Of a stretch of DNA of 64,000 nucleotides, positions 1 to 11,575 are shown in pieces. Under the pieces are notes generated by a model, which saw only the letters and a list, made by a program, of their open reading frames with translations, was not told where the DNA came from and ran no database searches. This DNA comes from Myxococcus landrumus (GTDB lineage: Bacteria > Myxococcota > Myxococcia > Myxococcales > Myxococcaceae). The translations under genes were made by a program, and so were the position numbers. How positions within the stretch are numbered: the first letter of the stretch is position 1; each line of letters begins with the position of its first letter. The DNA lies in the NCBI RefSeq assembly GCF_017301635.1, contig NZ_CP071091.1, positions 1,393,001 through 1,457,000 on the forward strand, given 5' to 3'.

Positions 1-594
1 TGTCGTTTCGGGCGCGGCGAGGTTGTCTTCCTTCAGGGCGACGTGGGGACGGCGCTGTATGTCATCCGCCGGGGAGAGGTGGCCATCCGGTTGAGCTCGC
101 CGGAGGGCAAGGAGGTCATCCTCTCGTTGCTGGCGCGCGGGGACTTCTTCGGAGAGCTGGCCCTGTTGGATGGCGAGCCCCGCTCCACGGACGCGGTGGC
201 GCGGGAGGACTCGGAGCTCCTGATCCTCCAGCGAGACGACTTCCGCCGGTACGTGGAGGCGCGCCCGGGGGTGGCCACGGCGCTGCTGGCGACCTTGAGC
301 CGCATGGTCCGCCACGTGACACAGCTGGTGCACGACACCCACTTCCTGGATGCGCGGGAGCGGCTGGTGCGGGTGCTGCTGGGCCTGGCGCGGGAGCAGG
401 GGGAGAGCGGCGGGGCCGGCGGCGTGGTCATTCCCTTGCGGCTCACCCAGACGGAGATCGCCAACCTCTGCGGGTTGACGCGGGAGAGCACCAACAAGTG
501 GCTGCGCTTCTATGTGCGTGAGGGATTGCTGTCTTATGAGGGAGGGAGAATCACCTTGGTCCATCCGGACCGCCTGGTGAGGGAAACCCCCTAG
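1..594 (+). CDS. Crp/Fnr-family transcription regulator, 5' end outside window
   Basis: The reading frame is open from base 1, so the N-terminus lies outside the window; the GTG at 43 is internal to the cNMP-binding fold. The visible part begins in a cyclic-nucleotide-binding beta-roll (GDFFGELALLDGEPRS is the phosphate-binding cassette), followed by a dimer helix and a Crp-type winged helix with LTQTEIANLCGLTRESTNKW as the HTH. The family senses cAMP or other small ligands and binds promoter DNA as a dimer. The next gene, about 100 bp on, carries two more cNMP domains, so the pair may respond to related signals. The ligand cannot be read from sequence. Confidence in the family is high. Confidence 0.93.
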   Translation, partial: CRFGRGEVVFLQGDVGTALYVIRRGEVAIRLSSPEGKEVILSLLARGDFFGELALLDGEPRSTDAVAREDSELLILQRDDFRRYVEARPGVATALLATLSRMVRHVTQLVHDTHFLDARERLVRVLLGLAREQGESGGAGGVVIPLRLTQTEIANLCGLTRESTNKWLRFYVREGLLSYEGGRITLVHPDRLVRETP

Positions 595-691
595 GATTGT
601 GTTTGTTCGGGGTGTGATGGGCTTCACTGCGGCCTCCCCGAAGCGCCGCTACGTTGGGCTTCCGAATCCACTCACAGTCCGTGGAGGCGGC

Positions 692-1504
692 ATGTCGAAT
701 CCGGTTTCTCCAATCCCTTCCTTGCAACCGATGGGGCCCGCTCCGTTGCCGGTGTGGACACGATTCCTCCCCGCGGGGCAGGTGGTGGTGCGCGAGGGAG
801 ACTCGGGCTCGTCGATGTTCGTCATCCTGGAGGGCAAGGTGGCGGTGTGCCGGGAGCCCACGCACCGCAGGGAAGCGCGGATGCTGGCCATGCTCACCGC
901 GGGGGACTTCTTCGGGGAGCTGGCGCTGATGACGCACTGTCCACGCATGGCCAGTGTCGTCACCGTGGAGCGGACCGTGGTGCGGGAGCTGTCGCTCAAC
1001 GGGCTCGCGGTCGCCGGGGCACGTCACGGCGTGGAGGCTCCCGTCGTCGCCATGCGGTGTCGGGAGCGGCTGCTCGCGGATGCCCTGCGGTGCAGTCCGT
1101 TGTTGAGTGGCCTGTCACCCGGGCTCTGGGCCCAGTTGGGCGGAGCGCTGGAGCCCTACTCCGTGGGCGTGGGCGAGACGCTGCTCACGCGAGGCGTCCC
1201 CGGGGATGCGCTCTACGTCCTGCTGCGGGGGCGCTGTGGCGTCTTCCACACGCACGGGGACGGGCGCATCACGGCCTATCCCGACATGACGGAGGGAGAC
1301 ATCTTCGGAGAGGTCTCCCTGCTGCGAGGACGGCTGGCCACGGCCACGGTGACGGCGCGGACCGCCTGCACGATGCTGCGGTTGGACCAGACGGTGTTCC
1401 GCAAGCTCTTCTGGGGGCAGGCGGAGATCAGACGGGCGCTCGTGAGCCTGGGGCTGGAGCGCATGCACCGGACCATGGGCGTCATCTCCAACTCGGAGGA
1501 ATGA
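692..1504 (+). CDS. protein with two tandem cyclic-nucleotide-binding domains, no HTH
   Basis: 270 aa from ATG 692, chosen because GGAGGCGG sits just upstream; the in-frame GTG at 599 would add a tail with no family character. Domain 1 (about residues 20-125) has GDFFGELALMTHCPRMASV; domain 2 (about 145-260) has GDIFGEVSLLRGRLATATV. There is no DNA-binding or enzymatic domain after them, so this is a stand-alone ligand-sensing or partner-binding protein. The PBC arginine position is R in domain 1 and R in domain 2 by rough alignment, so either could bind cNMP. It follows the Crp-like gene on the same strand and ends exactly where the convergent porin gene ends. The role is not known. Confidence 0.85.
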   Translation: MSNPVSPIPSLQPMGPAPLPVWTRFLPAGQVVVREGDSGSSMFVILEGKVAVCREPTHRREARMLAMLTAGDFFGELALMTHCPRMASVVTVERTVVRELSLNGLAVAGARHGVEAPVVAMRCRERLLADALRCSPLLSGLSPGLWAQLGGALEPYSVGVGETLLTRGVPGDALYVLLRGRCGVFHTHGDGRITAYPDMTEGDIFGEVSLLRGRLATATVTARTACTMLRLDQTVFRKLFWGQAEIRRALVSLGLERMHRTMGVISNSEE

Positions 1505-2698
1505 CTACAGCGCGTAGCCGAGCGTCACGCTCAGCACATGGGCGGAGCCCGAGTACGTGCCGCCCATTCCAGGCGCGGTGCTCCGCGTCTCCGAGAGGAT
1601 GACGAACTGGTAGCCCGCGTCCGCGCGCAGGGCTCCCATGGTGTAGCCCGCGCCCACGGTGAGCTTGTAGCGGTCCGCGTCCGGGAGGTCGGGGGTGAGC
1701 GTCTCCTCGGGGCTGGGCGCCAGGTCCGCGACGAAGCCCGCGCGCGCCTGGAGCTGGGGCGTGACGGTGTACTCGGCGCCCAGGTGGTACTTCGCCTTCG
1801 TCGCCCAGTTCTTCGCCACCGGGTTGTTGAGCGCCGGCGTGTCCGGGAACTCGATGGCCAGTTCCTCGAAGGAGGACCAGAACGTCACCTGCGCATCGAA
1901 GGCCACCGTCAGCCGCTCCATCGGGAAGAAGGCCAGGCCGATGGCGAGCGTCGAGGGGAAGGTGACGTCCGCGCTCACGCGCTGGTCCGTCATCCGCTGC
2001 TGGAACTCCGTGGGCACGTTCTGGAAGTCCGCTTTGCCGTCGAACGTGACGCCCACCGCGCTGCGGTAGTGCACCCCGAGCGTCAGCTCCTTCGGGAGCA
2101 GCTCCGCCTGGATGCCCGCGTTGAAGCCCACGCCCCACGCGCCGCCGCCCAGGTGGATGGCGCCCTCGCTCTCCACGAAGTTCAGCCCGCGGCGGATCTC
2201 CACGGTGGAGCGCACGATGTCCAGGCCCGCGCCCACGCGAATCGCCTCATGCGGCTGATACGCGACGGTGGGGTTGATGTAGTACGCCGTGAGGCTCGAC
2301 TCCTTCCCGCGGAAGCGGCCCACGAAGTCGTCCTTCCAGCGGCTGCGCGCGCCGTAGGGCGCGTACGCTCCCACGCCGAACGCCAGGGATTCGAAGGGAC
2401 GGAACACCGCGAACACATGCGGGGGCGGAGACACCGTCAGCTTCTGGCTCTGCGCGCCGCCGCCGTCCGGCGTGAACTCCAGCAGCGGGAGGATGCCCGT
2501 GTCGCCCACGGTGATGTCCAACCGCTTCACGCCCAGGATGTTGGCCGCGTTGGAGTAGATGGCCGACGAGTCGTCCAGCCATGCGGTCGCCGCGTTGCCC
2601 ATGCCCGTCGAGCGTGCGCTCTGCGTGTCGATCTGGAACCCCGCGGCCTGGCTGGCTCCCGCGGCGAGCAGTGTCATGAGGGAGAGCGTCTTCTTCAT
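1505..2698 (-). CDS. FadL/OmpP1/TodX-family outer-membrane transporter
   Basis: 397 aa from the ATG at 2698, which gives a clean signal peptide (MKKTLSLMTLLAAG, cleavage near SQA-AGF). The mature start AGFQIDTQSARSTGMG followed by DDSSAIYSNAANIL is the hallmark N-terminal plug/hatch of FadL-type porins, which take up long-chain fatty acids and other hydrophobic compounds. The remainder is alternating beta strands, and the protein ends in an aromatic/aliphatic strand as expected of an outer-membrane barrel. The stop codon abuts that of the convergent cNMP gene. The upstream region is shared with the NRPS gene on the other strand. Substrate is not predictable. Confidence 0.88.
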   Translation of the reverse strand: MKKTLSLMTLLAAGASQAAGFQIDTQSARSTGMGNAATAWLDDSSAIYSNAANILGVKRLDITVGDTGILPLLEFTPDGGGAQSQKLTVSPPPHVFAVFRPFESLAFGVGAYAPYGARSRWKDDFVGRFRGKESSLTAYYINPTVAYQPHEAIRVGAGLDIVRSTVEIRRGLNFVESEGAIHLGGGAWGVGFNAGIQAELLPKELTLGVHYRSAVGVTFDGKADFQNVPTEFQQRMTDQRVSADVTFPSTLAIGLAFFPMERLTVAFDAQVTFWSSFEELAIEFPDTPALNNPVAKNWATKAKYHLGAEYTVTPQLQARAGFVADLAPSPEETLTPDLPDADRYKLTVGAGYTMGALRADAGYQFVILSETRSTAPGMGGTYSGSAHVLSVTLGYAL

Positions 2699-3041
2699 GG
2701 TCTTCAGGTCATCCGTCACGCCCAGGTGCACCACGCCCCGCGCCGCCGGGAGTCAGCGGTGGTGACCTCGCCCATGCCGGTGGCGCGCTATCCCGGGCAG
2801 GCTCGGGTCACCTGGTAATCGACCAGTATACGACAGTCCGGGCCTACACCCTGATCGCCACATCCAGCTCTGGAACAATTTTCTGGAGCCGTTCCCCGAG
2901 AGCGGTGGACCTGGGTCGACGCGACACCACGCGACAAGTGTGAACCTCTCATCCTTGGTGGGGAGGGTGCGTGCAATTACACATGTTTTGTCGTTAAGAA
3001 ATGTTTTACCCGGATTCCCATTATCCAGGGCTACTCCCCCA
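2699..3041. promoter_or_regulatory. divergent intergenic region between FadL porin and NRPS genes
   Basis: 343 bp with no credible gene. It holds a short perfect dyad, CTGGT-N5-ACCAG, at 2812-2826, and an AT-rich stretch at about 2974-3010 unlike the surrounding DNA, with a direct repeat ATGTTTT at 2983-2989 and 3001-3007. This is where a promoter for the rightward NRPS operon would be expected. No consensus -35/-10 pair can be assigned with confidence. Confidence 0.4.
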
Positions 3042-6674
<3,633 letters not shown>

Positions 6675-6680
6675 GCCGCC

Positions 6681-7895
6681 ATGGAACTCAAGAATCGCTA
6701 TCGCAACACGGAGTCGATGATTGGGCACGGCAACCCATCCTTCACCGCGGCGAAGGAGGCGGGACTGCTGGACCTGTCCGTGCACAACACCGGGCGCGGC
6801 AAGCTGGCGCTAGCGGACGGACGCGAGTTCATCAACACCTGTTCCTGCTCATACCTGGGGCTGGACTCGCATCCCGACGTCCTCCAGGGCGCCATCGAGG
6901 TCCTCCAGCGCGAGCGGACGATGTGCATGTCCATCTCCCGATTGCGCATACGGCTGGCGGACCTGGATGCGCTGGAGGAGGAGCTGACGCACCTCTGGCG
7001 CGCGAAGACGCTCGTCACGAACTCCGCCAGCTCCGCCAGCGCGGGACTGCTCCCCCTCATCGCCTCGGGGCACCTGCTGCCGGACTCCCAGAAACCCATC
7101 CTGGTCTTCGACAAGTCGGCGCACTTCTCGATGAACCTCATCAAGCCCATCTGCGCGGATGAGACGCATGTCATCACCGCTCCGCACAACGACCTGGACT
7201 TCCTGGAGGACCTCTGCCGCAAGCATGCGCGCGTCGCGTACGTCGCGGACGGCTTCTACTCGATGGGCGGAGTCGCCATCGTGAAGGACCTGTTCGCCCT
7301 CCAGGACAAGTACGGGCTGTTCCTCTACTTCGATGACTCGCACTCGCTCTCCCTCTACGGCAAGACGGGAGAGGGCTTCGTGCGGGCGACGATGGGGGGC
7401 GAGGTCAACTCGCGCACCATCATCGTGGGCTCGCTGGGCAAGGGCTTCGGCACCGCGGGGGGCGCCGTCATGCTGGGGCCGGAGAAGCACGCGGACCTGG
7501 TGGGGCGCTTCGCCGGTCCGCTGGGCTGGTCCCAGAGCCTGGCCATCCCGGCCATCGGCGCGAGTGTCGCCTCCGCGCGTCTCCACGGCACCCCGGAGCT
7601 GGCCGAGCGGCAGAGGGCCTTGCGGGACAACGTCCGCTACTTCGATGCGCGCGTCCCCACGCGGACGGCGGGCGAGGACTTCCCCATCAAGATCATCGAC
7701 GTGGGGCCGGAGGAGCTCGCGGTGGAGCGCTCGCGGCGGTTGATGGAACGGGGCTTCTACGCGTCGGCGGTGTTCTTCCCCATCGTCCCGAAGGGGCGCG
7801 CGGGGCTGCGCATCATGCTGCGCTCCAACATCTCTCCCGAGGACCTCCAGCGCCTGTGCGACGCGGTCCTGGAGCTGGCCGCACCCGGCACATGA
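6681..7895 (+). CDS. alpha-oxoamine synthase-like PLP enzyme (KBL/KAPA/CqsA superfamily)
   Basis: 404 aa; ATG 6681 follows the NRPS stop by 6 nt with GAGTGAG as RBS. It is a fold-type I PLP enzyme: INTCSCSYLGLDSHP near the N-terminus, aspartate motif DDSHSLSLYG (Asp218-His221) and Schiff-base lysine in GSLGKGFGTAGG (Lys254). This family condenses an amino acid with an acyl thioester with loss of CO2 to give an alpha-aminoketone. The usual DEAHSxGxxG motif is changed to DDSHSLSLYG, which sets it apart from housekeeping 2-amino-3-ketobutyrate ligase and KAPA synthase. Its place between the NRPS and acyl-CoA-type enzymes suggests it joins an amino acid to a locus-specific acyl unit. Substrates are inferred only. 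Confidence 0.88.
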   Translation: MELKNRYRNTESMIGHGNPSFTAAKEAGLLDLSVHNTGRGKLALADGREFINTCSCSYLGLDSHPDVLQGAIEVLQRERTMCMSISRLRIRLADLDALEEELTHLWRAKTLVTNSASSASAGLLPLIASGHLLPDSQKPILVFDKSAHFSMNLIKPICADETHVITAPHNDLDFLEDLCRKHARVAYVADGFYSMGGVAIVKDLFALQDKYGLFLYFDDSHSLSLYGKTGEGFVRATMGGEVNSRTIIVGSLGKGFGTAGGAVMLGPEKHADLVGRFAGPLGWSQSLAIPAIGASVASARLHGTPELAERQRALRDNVRYFDARVPTRTAGEDFPIKIIDVGPEELAVERSRRLMERGFYASAVFFPIVPKGRAGLRIMLRSNISPEDLQRLCDAVLELAAPGT

Positions 7896-7918
7896 GCCAG
7901 GAAGGAGCCATTCGCACC

Positions 7919-8809
7919 ATGAGCATGCCCTTGCAGTGCAGGTCCTTCCTGGTGACCCCCGCCATCGACCCGTTGCGATTCGAGAAGGCGATGGAGGTCG
8001 GAGCGGACATTGGGCTGTTGGACCTGGAGGACGGTGTCCCGGAGTCCCTCAAGTCGGCGGCCCGCAGGCTGGCCCTCGAGTATCTCTCCTCGGACCACCC
8101 GCGCGGCCCCATGTGCCTGCGCATCAACAGCCTGCGGACGGAGGCGGGCCTGCGCGACGTGCTCGCGCTGCTGGACTCCGATGTGCGGCTGGATGCCCTG
8201 TTGTTGCCCAAGGCGGAGTCTCCCTCGGAGCTCCAGCAGCTCGACGCGCTGCTGGGAGACCGCTTCCCGGAGCTGGCGCTGCTGGCCATCATCGAGACGG
8301 CGCGCGGCGTGGAGTCCGTGGATGCCATCGCCATGTCCACCCCGCGCTTGCGAGGCCTCGTCTTCGGCGCCGCGGACCTGTCCGCGCAGCTGGGCGTGCC
8401 GCTCGCGTGGGAGCCGCTGCTCTATGCGCGCTCGCGCATCGCCATGGCGGCGGCCATCGCGGGGGTGAGCGCCATCGACTCACCGTTCTTCGACCTGTCG
8501 GACCTGGGCGAGCTGGAGGACGAGACACGCCGGGTCTGCGCGCTGGGCTTCACCGGGAAGATCGTCATCCACCCGAAGCAGGTGGGCATCGTCCACTCGG
8601 CGCTGCGGCCCACCGCGCAGATGGTGGCCCATGCGCGCCGCGTCCTCGCGCAGGCGGGGGACGGCAAGGGCGGAATCCATGTCGTGGGTGGGAACATGGT
8701 CGGCCCGCCCCTGGTGACGGTCGCCCGGCGCGTGCTCGCGAGCCTCCCCATCGACGAAGCTCTGGCCCCCGTCCAACTCCGGGCGGGCTCCAGGAGTGGA
8801 GACTCATGA
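7919..8809 (+). CDS. HpcH/HpaI aldolase / CitE-like acyl-CoA lyase
   Basis: 296 aa from ATG 7919, chosen because AGGAAGGAG lies about 10 nt upstream; an alternative ATG at 7892 overlaps the previous stop. Family motifs are all present: LLDLEDGVP, RINSL, LPKAES, IETARGV (metal-binding Glu), FGAADLSAQLG (metal-binding Asp) and IHPKQV. The family cleaves or forms C-C bonds of malyl-, citramalyl- or beta-methylmalyl-CoA-type thioesters using Mg2+. It overlaps the MaoC gene by ATGA, and CitE/MaoC pairs are known in mesaconyl-CoA and leucine-related pathways. Here the pair sits in an NRPS operon, so it may build an unusual acyl unit. Exact substrate unknown. Confidence 0.88.
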   Translation: MSMPLQCRSFLVTPAIDPLRFEKAMEVGADIGLLDLEDGVPESLKSAARRLALEYLSSDHPRGPMCLRINSLRTEAGLRDVLALLDSDVRLDALLLPKAESPSELQQLDALLGDRFPELALLAIIETARGVESVDAIAMSTPRLRGLVFGAADLSAQLGVPLAWEPLLYARSRIAMAAAIAGVSAIDSPFFDLSDLGELEDETRRVCALGFTGKIVIHPKQVGIVHSALRPTAQMVAHARRVLAQAGDGKGGIHVVGGNMVGPPLVTVARRVLASLPIDEALAPVQLRAGSRSGDS

Positions 8810-9333
8810 AGAAGCTGGTGGCCGCACACAAGAAGGTCGGCAAGAAGCGCTACCGCGAGACACACGGGCTGTTCTTCGAGGACTTCGAGGTAGGGGACGT
8901 CTTCGAGCACCGCCCTGGCCGCACGCTCACCGACGTGGACAACATGTGGCAGTCCCTGCTGAGCCTCAACACGCATCCGCTCCACATCGACGCCGTCTAC
9001 GCGAGCAAGACGGAGTGGAAGCGGCCGTTGATCTCCAGCCTCGTGACGCTGGCCATCGTCGGGGGGATGAGTCTGAACAGCACCAGTGCCAAGGGCGTCG
9101 CGAACCTGGGGTGGGATCGCATCCGGTTGACGGCCCCGGTCTTCGTGGGAGACACCCTCTACGCGGAGAGCCGGATCCTGGCCAAGCGGCGGTCTCGCTC
9201 CCGCTCGAAACAGGGAGTGGTCACCGTGGAGACGAAGGGCCTCAAGGCGGACGGCACCGTCGTGATGACCTTCGAGCGCTCCTTCCTCGTGCCCTTGCGG
9301 CGCCATGGCGTGGACGTGGATGCGAACTACTGA
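8806..9333 (+). CDS. MaoC-family (R)-hydratase/dehydratase
   Basis: 175 aa; ATG 8806 overlaps the CitE-like stop (ATGA), with AGGAGTGGAG upstream, so the two are translationally coupled. The hot-dog fold hydratase motif is seen in FFEDFEVGDVFEHRPGRTLT and LNTHPLHIDAVYASKTEW (the catalytic Asp/His pair in a D-x4-N-x3-H-like arrangement), then VFVGDTLYAESRIL. The family hydrates enoyl-CoA or dehydrates beta-hydroxyacyl-CoA. Next to a CitE-like lyase it would dehydrate the malyl-CoA-type product to a mesaconyl/fumaryl-CoA-like enoyl thioester, or run the reverse. Single-domain length is typical of the MaoC family rather than the double-length mesaconyl-CoA hydratases. Confidence 0.88.
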   Translation: MKKLVAAHKKVGKKRYRETHGLFFEDFEVGDVFEHRPGRTLTDVDNMWQSLLSLNTHPLHIDAVYASKTEWKRPLISSLVTLAIVGGMSLNSTSAKGVANLGWDRIRLTAPVFVGDTLYAESRILAKRRSRSRSKQGVVTVETKGLKADGTVVMTFERSFLVPLRRHGVDVDANY

Positions 9334-9337
9334 AGTG

Positions 9338-10318
9338 ATGAGGGCGGTGGTGGTGCGGACCCCGGGCGGTCCGGAGGCGCTGAACCTGGAGTCGCTTCCG
9401 CGTCCCAGCCCGGGTCCTCGGCAGTTGCGGGTCCGGGTGCACGCTTCCGCCCTCAACCGGACGGACACACTTCAGCGCGCGGGGGGCTATGTGGCGCCGC
9501 CCGACGCCACCAGCCCGCTGCTGGGAATCGAGGTCGCCGGAGTCGTCGAGGCCGTGGGGGAGGCCGTCCGTGAATGGGCGCCTGGCCAGCGCGTCTTCGG
9601 CCTGGTGAATGGCGGAGGCTATGCGGAGGCCTGCCTGATGGAAGAGGGGATGGCCGTCCCCATTCCCGAGGGCTGGTCCTTCGTGGAGGCCGCTGCCACG
9701 CCGGAGGCCTACTGCACGGCGCACGAGTCGCTCCTCGAGCTGGGCGGACTTCGCGAGGGCCAGTCGGTGCTCGTTCACGCGGGAGGCAGCGGAATTGGCA
9801 CCGCGTGCATCCAGGTGGCGCGCGCGGTGGGCGCCCGCGTCTTCTTCACGGTGGGCAACGAGGAGAAACACCGGCGCTGCCTCGCGCTGGGCGCGGACGC
9901 GGGGGTGGTGCGCACCCAGGCGGACTTCGCGGCGGCGGTGCTCGACTGGACCCACGGGCGGGGCGTGGACGTCATCGAGGACTTCGTGGGCGGCGCGGCG
10001 CTGGAGCGCAACCTGCGCGCGCTGTGCTTCGGTGGGCGCCTCTTGCTGGTGGGGCTCCTGGACGGGCTGCGCGCGGATGCGGACCTGAAGCAGGTCGTGC
10101 TGCGCCGGCTTCAAATCAAGGGCATGGCGCTGCGCCCGCTGTCCCTGGAGGACAAGGTGGCCGTCACGAAGCGCTTCCGGGAGCGGTGGCTGCCGGAGCT
10201 GGTCGCAGGCCGGGTGCGCCCGGTCATCGACTCCACGTTTCCGCTGGAGCGCGTGCGGGACGCGCACCGGCACATGGAATCGAACGCGAGCTTCGGGAAG
10301 ATCATCCTGGAGCTGTGA
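9338..10318 (+). CDS. medium-chain reductase, quinone oxidoreductase / enoyl reductase-like
   Basis: 326 aa from ATG 9338, 4 nt after the MaoC stop; an upstream GTG at 9305 lies inside the MaoC gene. The N-terminal GroES-like domain starts MRAVVVRTPGGPEAL, and the Rossmann part has HAGGSGIGTACIQVARAVGA for NADPH. No structural or catalytic zinc cysteines or histidines are visible, so it belongs to the zinc-free QOR/enoyl-reductase branch. In this operon it could reduce the enoyl thioester made by the MaoC enzyme. Last gene of the rightward operon; the convergent cyclodeaminase gene ends 13 bp further. Confidence 0.87.
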   Translation: MRAVVVRTPGGPEALNLESLPRPSPGPRQLRVRVHASALNRTDTLQRAGGYVAPPDATSPLLGIEVAGVVEAVGEAVREWAPGQRVFGLVNGGGYAEACLMEEGMAVPIPEGWSFVEAAATPEAYCTAHESLLELGGLREGQSVLVHAGGSGIGTACIQVARAVGARVFFTVGNEEKHRRCLALGADAGVVRTQADFAAAVLDWTHGRGVDVIEDFVGGAALERNLRALCFGGRLLLVGLLDGLRADADLKQVVLRRLQIKGMALRPLSLEDKVAVTKRFRERWLPELVAGRVRPVIDSTFPLERVRDAHRHMESNASFGKIILEL

Positions 10319-10330
10319 CGCCTTCGGGGC

Positions 10331-11431
10331 TCAGCTCCCGGTGGCGCGGCGGAGGTCCCGGACCGACGAGGGCTCGGGCTCGCGCAGCACGGAGTAGGGG
10401 TCCAGCGCGTCGCCGCCCACGGTCTCCAGTCCCACGGAGGTGCCCAGCCCCAGCCGCTCCGCGTGGCGTAGCAGCAGCGCGGTGACGACCTGGTCCTCCA
10501 GCGCGTAGCCGGTGGAGTCGAACACCGTCATGCGCTGGCGCCACGGCTCATACACGTCCGGGTTCTTCACCAGCGTGACGAGGTCCGGGCCCACCTGGTC
10601 GGGGCGCAATTGCTGGCACTCGCCCTCCACCATCGCCTGGGCGAGGAAGTCCGGGCACACGAGGCTGCGCTCCAGCACCGCCTTGGGCAGCTCCGTCTTG
10701 GAAGGAAGGTCCGAGCCCACCGCGTTGATGTGGACATGGGGCTTGAGCGACTGGCCCGAGATGACGGGGCCTCCACCCACGACGACGGACGTCGCCGTGC
10801 AGAGGATGTCCGAGCGCGCCTCCAGCTCCTCGAGCGAGACGGGCTTCACGTCCAGCCCCAGGAACCGGGTCCGGCGCGACAGCGACTGACGGGCCTCCTC
10901 GTTCGTGTCGAAGGCCAGCACCTCCGTGAGCGGGAACACGCGGCTGATGGCGTGGAGCTGCGTCACGGCCTGGGCGCCACAGCCCACCAGTCCCAGCACG
11001 CGGCTGTCCGGCGAGGCCAGGCAGCGCGTGGCGACCGCGGAGGCGGCCCCCGTGCGCAGCGCCGTGGCGAACACCCCGTCCATCAGCGCGAGCAGGTGCC
11101 CGGTCTTCACGTCATAGAGGCTGTTGGTCGCGATGATGGTGGGCAGCCCCTGCTCCTCGGGGTTGAGCGGGCTGTAGCTCACCATCTTCACCGTCACCGA
11201 GTCGCCTCGCCGCATCACCGGCATCCACTCCAGGCACCCCGTCTGACGCGGGTGCTCCAGCAGGAAGCCGTCCCGCTTGCGCACGTCGGTGAGGTCTCCG
11301 TCGAACGTGCGCAGCGCGTCCGTCAAGTCGCGGATGAGCTCGTCCATGAGCGCGTCCGCGCCCAGTTCCTCGACGATGCGGCGCAGGTCGGACCGAGTCA
11401 CCAACAGCGTACGTGTCGCGTCGCTCTTCAA
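10331..11431 (-). CDS. ornithine cyclodeaminase / mu-crystallin family enzyme
   Basis: 366 aa from ATG 11431. The core has the family's substrate-binding VKMVSYSPLNPEEQGLPT, the NAD-binding GLVGCGAQAVTQLHA and the C-terminal FDSTGYALEDQVV. Members convert L-ornithine to L-proline with loss of ammonia, or reduce cyclic imines such as pyrroline-2- or piperideine-2-carboxylate, or act as alanine dehydrogenases. It converges on the NRPS operon, and the NRPS A domain reads as proline-like, so supply of a cyclic imino acid is an attractive but untested role. It has its own upstream region with two dyads (11456-11542). Confidence 0.88.
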   Translation of the reverse strand: MKSDATRTLLVTRSDLRRIVEELGADALMDELIRDLTDALRTFDGDLTDVRKRDGFLLEHPRQTGCLEWMPVMRRGDSVTVKMVSYSPLNPEEQGLPTIIATNSLYDVKTGHLLALMDGVFATALRTGAASAVATRCLASPDSRVLGLVGCGAQAVTQLHAISRVFPLTEVLAFDTNEEARQSLSRRTRFLGLDVKPVSLEELEARSDILCTATSVVVGGGPVISGQSLKPHVHINAVGSDLPSKTELPKAVLERSLVCPDFLAQAMVEGECQQLRPDQVGPDLVTLVKNPDVYEPWRQRMTVFDSTGYALEDQVVTALLLRHAERLGLGTSVGLETVGGDALDPYSVLREPEPSSVRDLRRATGS

Positions 11432-11455
11432 TTGTGATGCCCCTGGCCCAGTCGA

Positions 11456-11542
11456 TGTTTCAGGAGATGGTGCGTGAAACAGGGCCTGCAGATAGCGCTG
11501 GTTAACAGAGGGAGCGGAAAATAGCAGGTATTGCGTGTTAAC
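11456..11542. promoter_or_regulatory. two inverted repeats upstream of the cyclodeaminase gene
   Basis: Within the 144-bp gap upstream of the leftward cyclodeaminase gene are TGTTTCA (11456-11462) and TGAAACA (11475-11481), a perfect 7-bp dyad with a 12-bp spacer 25 bp from the start codon. Further out GTTAAC occurs at 11501-11506 and 11537-11542, flanked by CTGG and ACCAG, so that the pair forms a second, looser dyad. They look like regulator binding sites controlling this gene; the regulator is unknown. Confidence 0.45.
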
Positions 11543-11575
11543 GACCAGGGGGGCACGAAGGTTGACGACGCCGCG

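Noticed and set aside
10309..10334. Bidirectional terminator between the MDR and cyclodeaminase genes
   Set aside because: GAGCTG/CAGCTC arms pair but overlap both coding ends and have no T tract.
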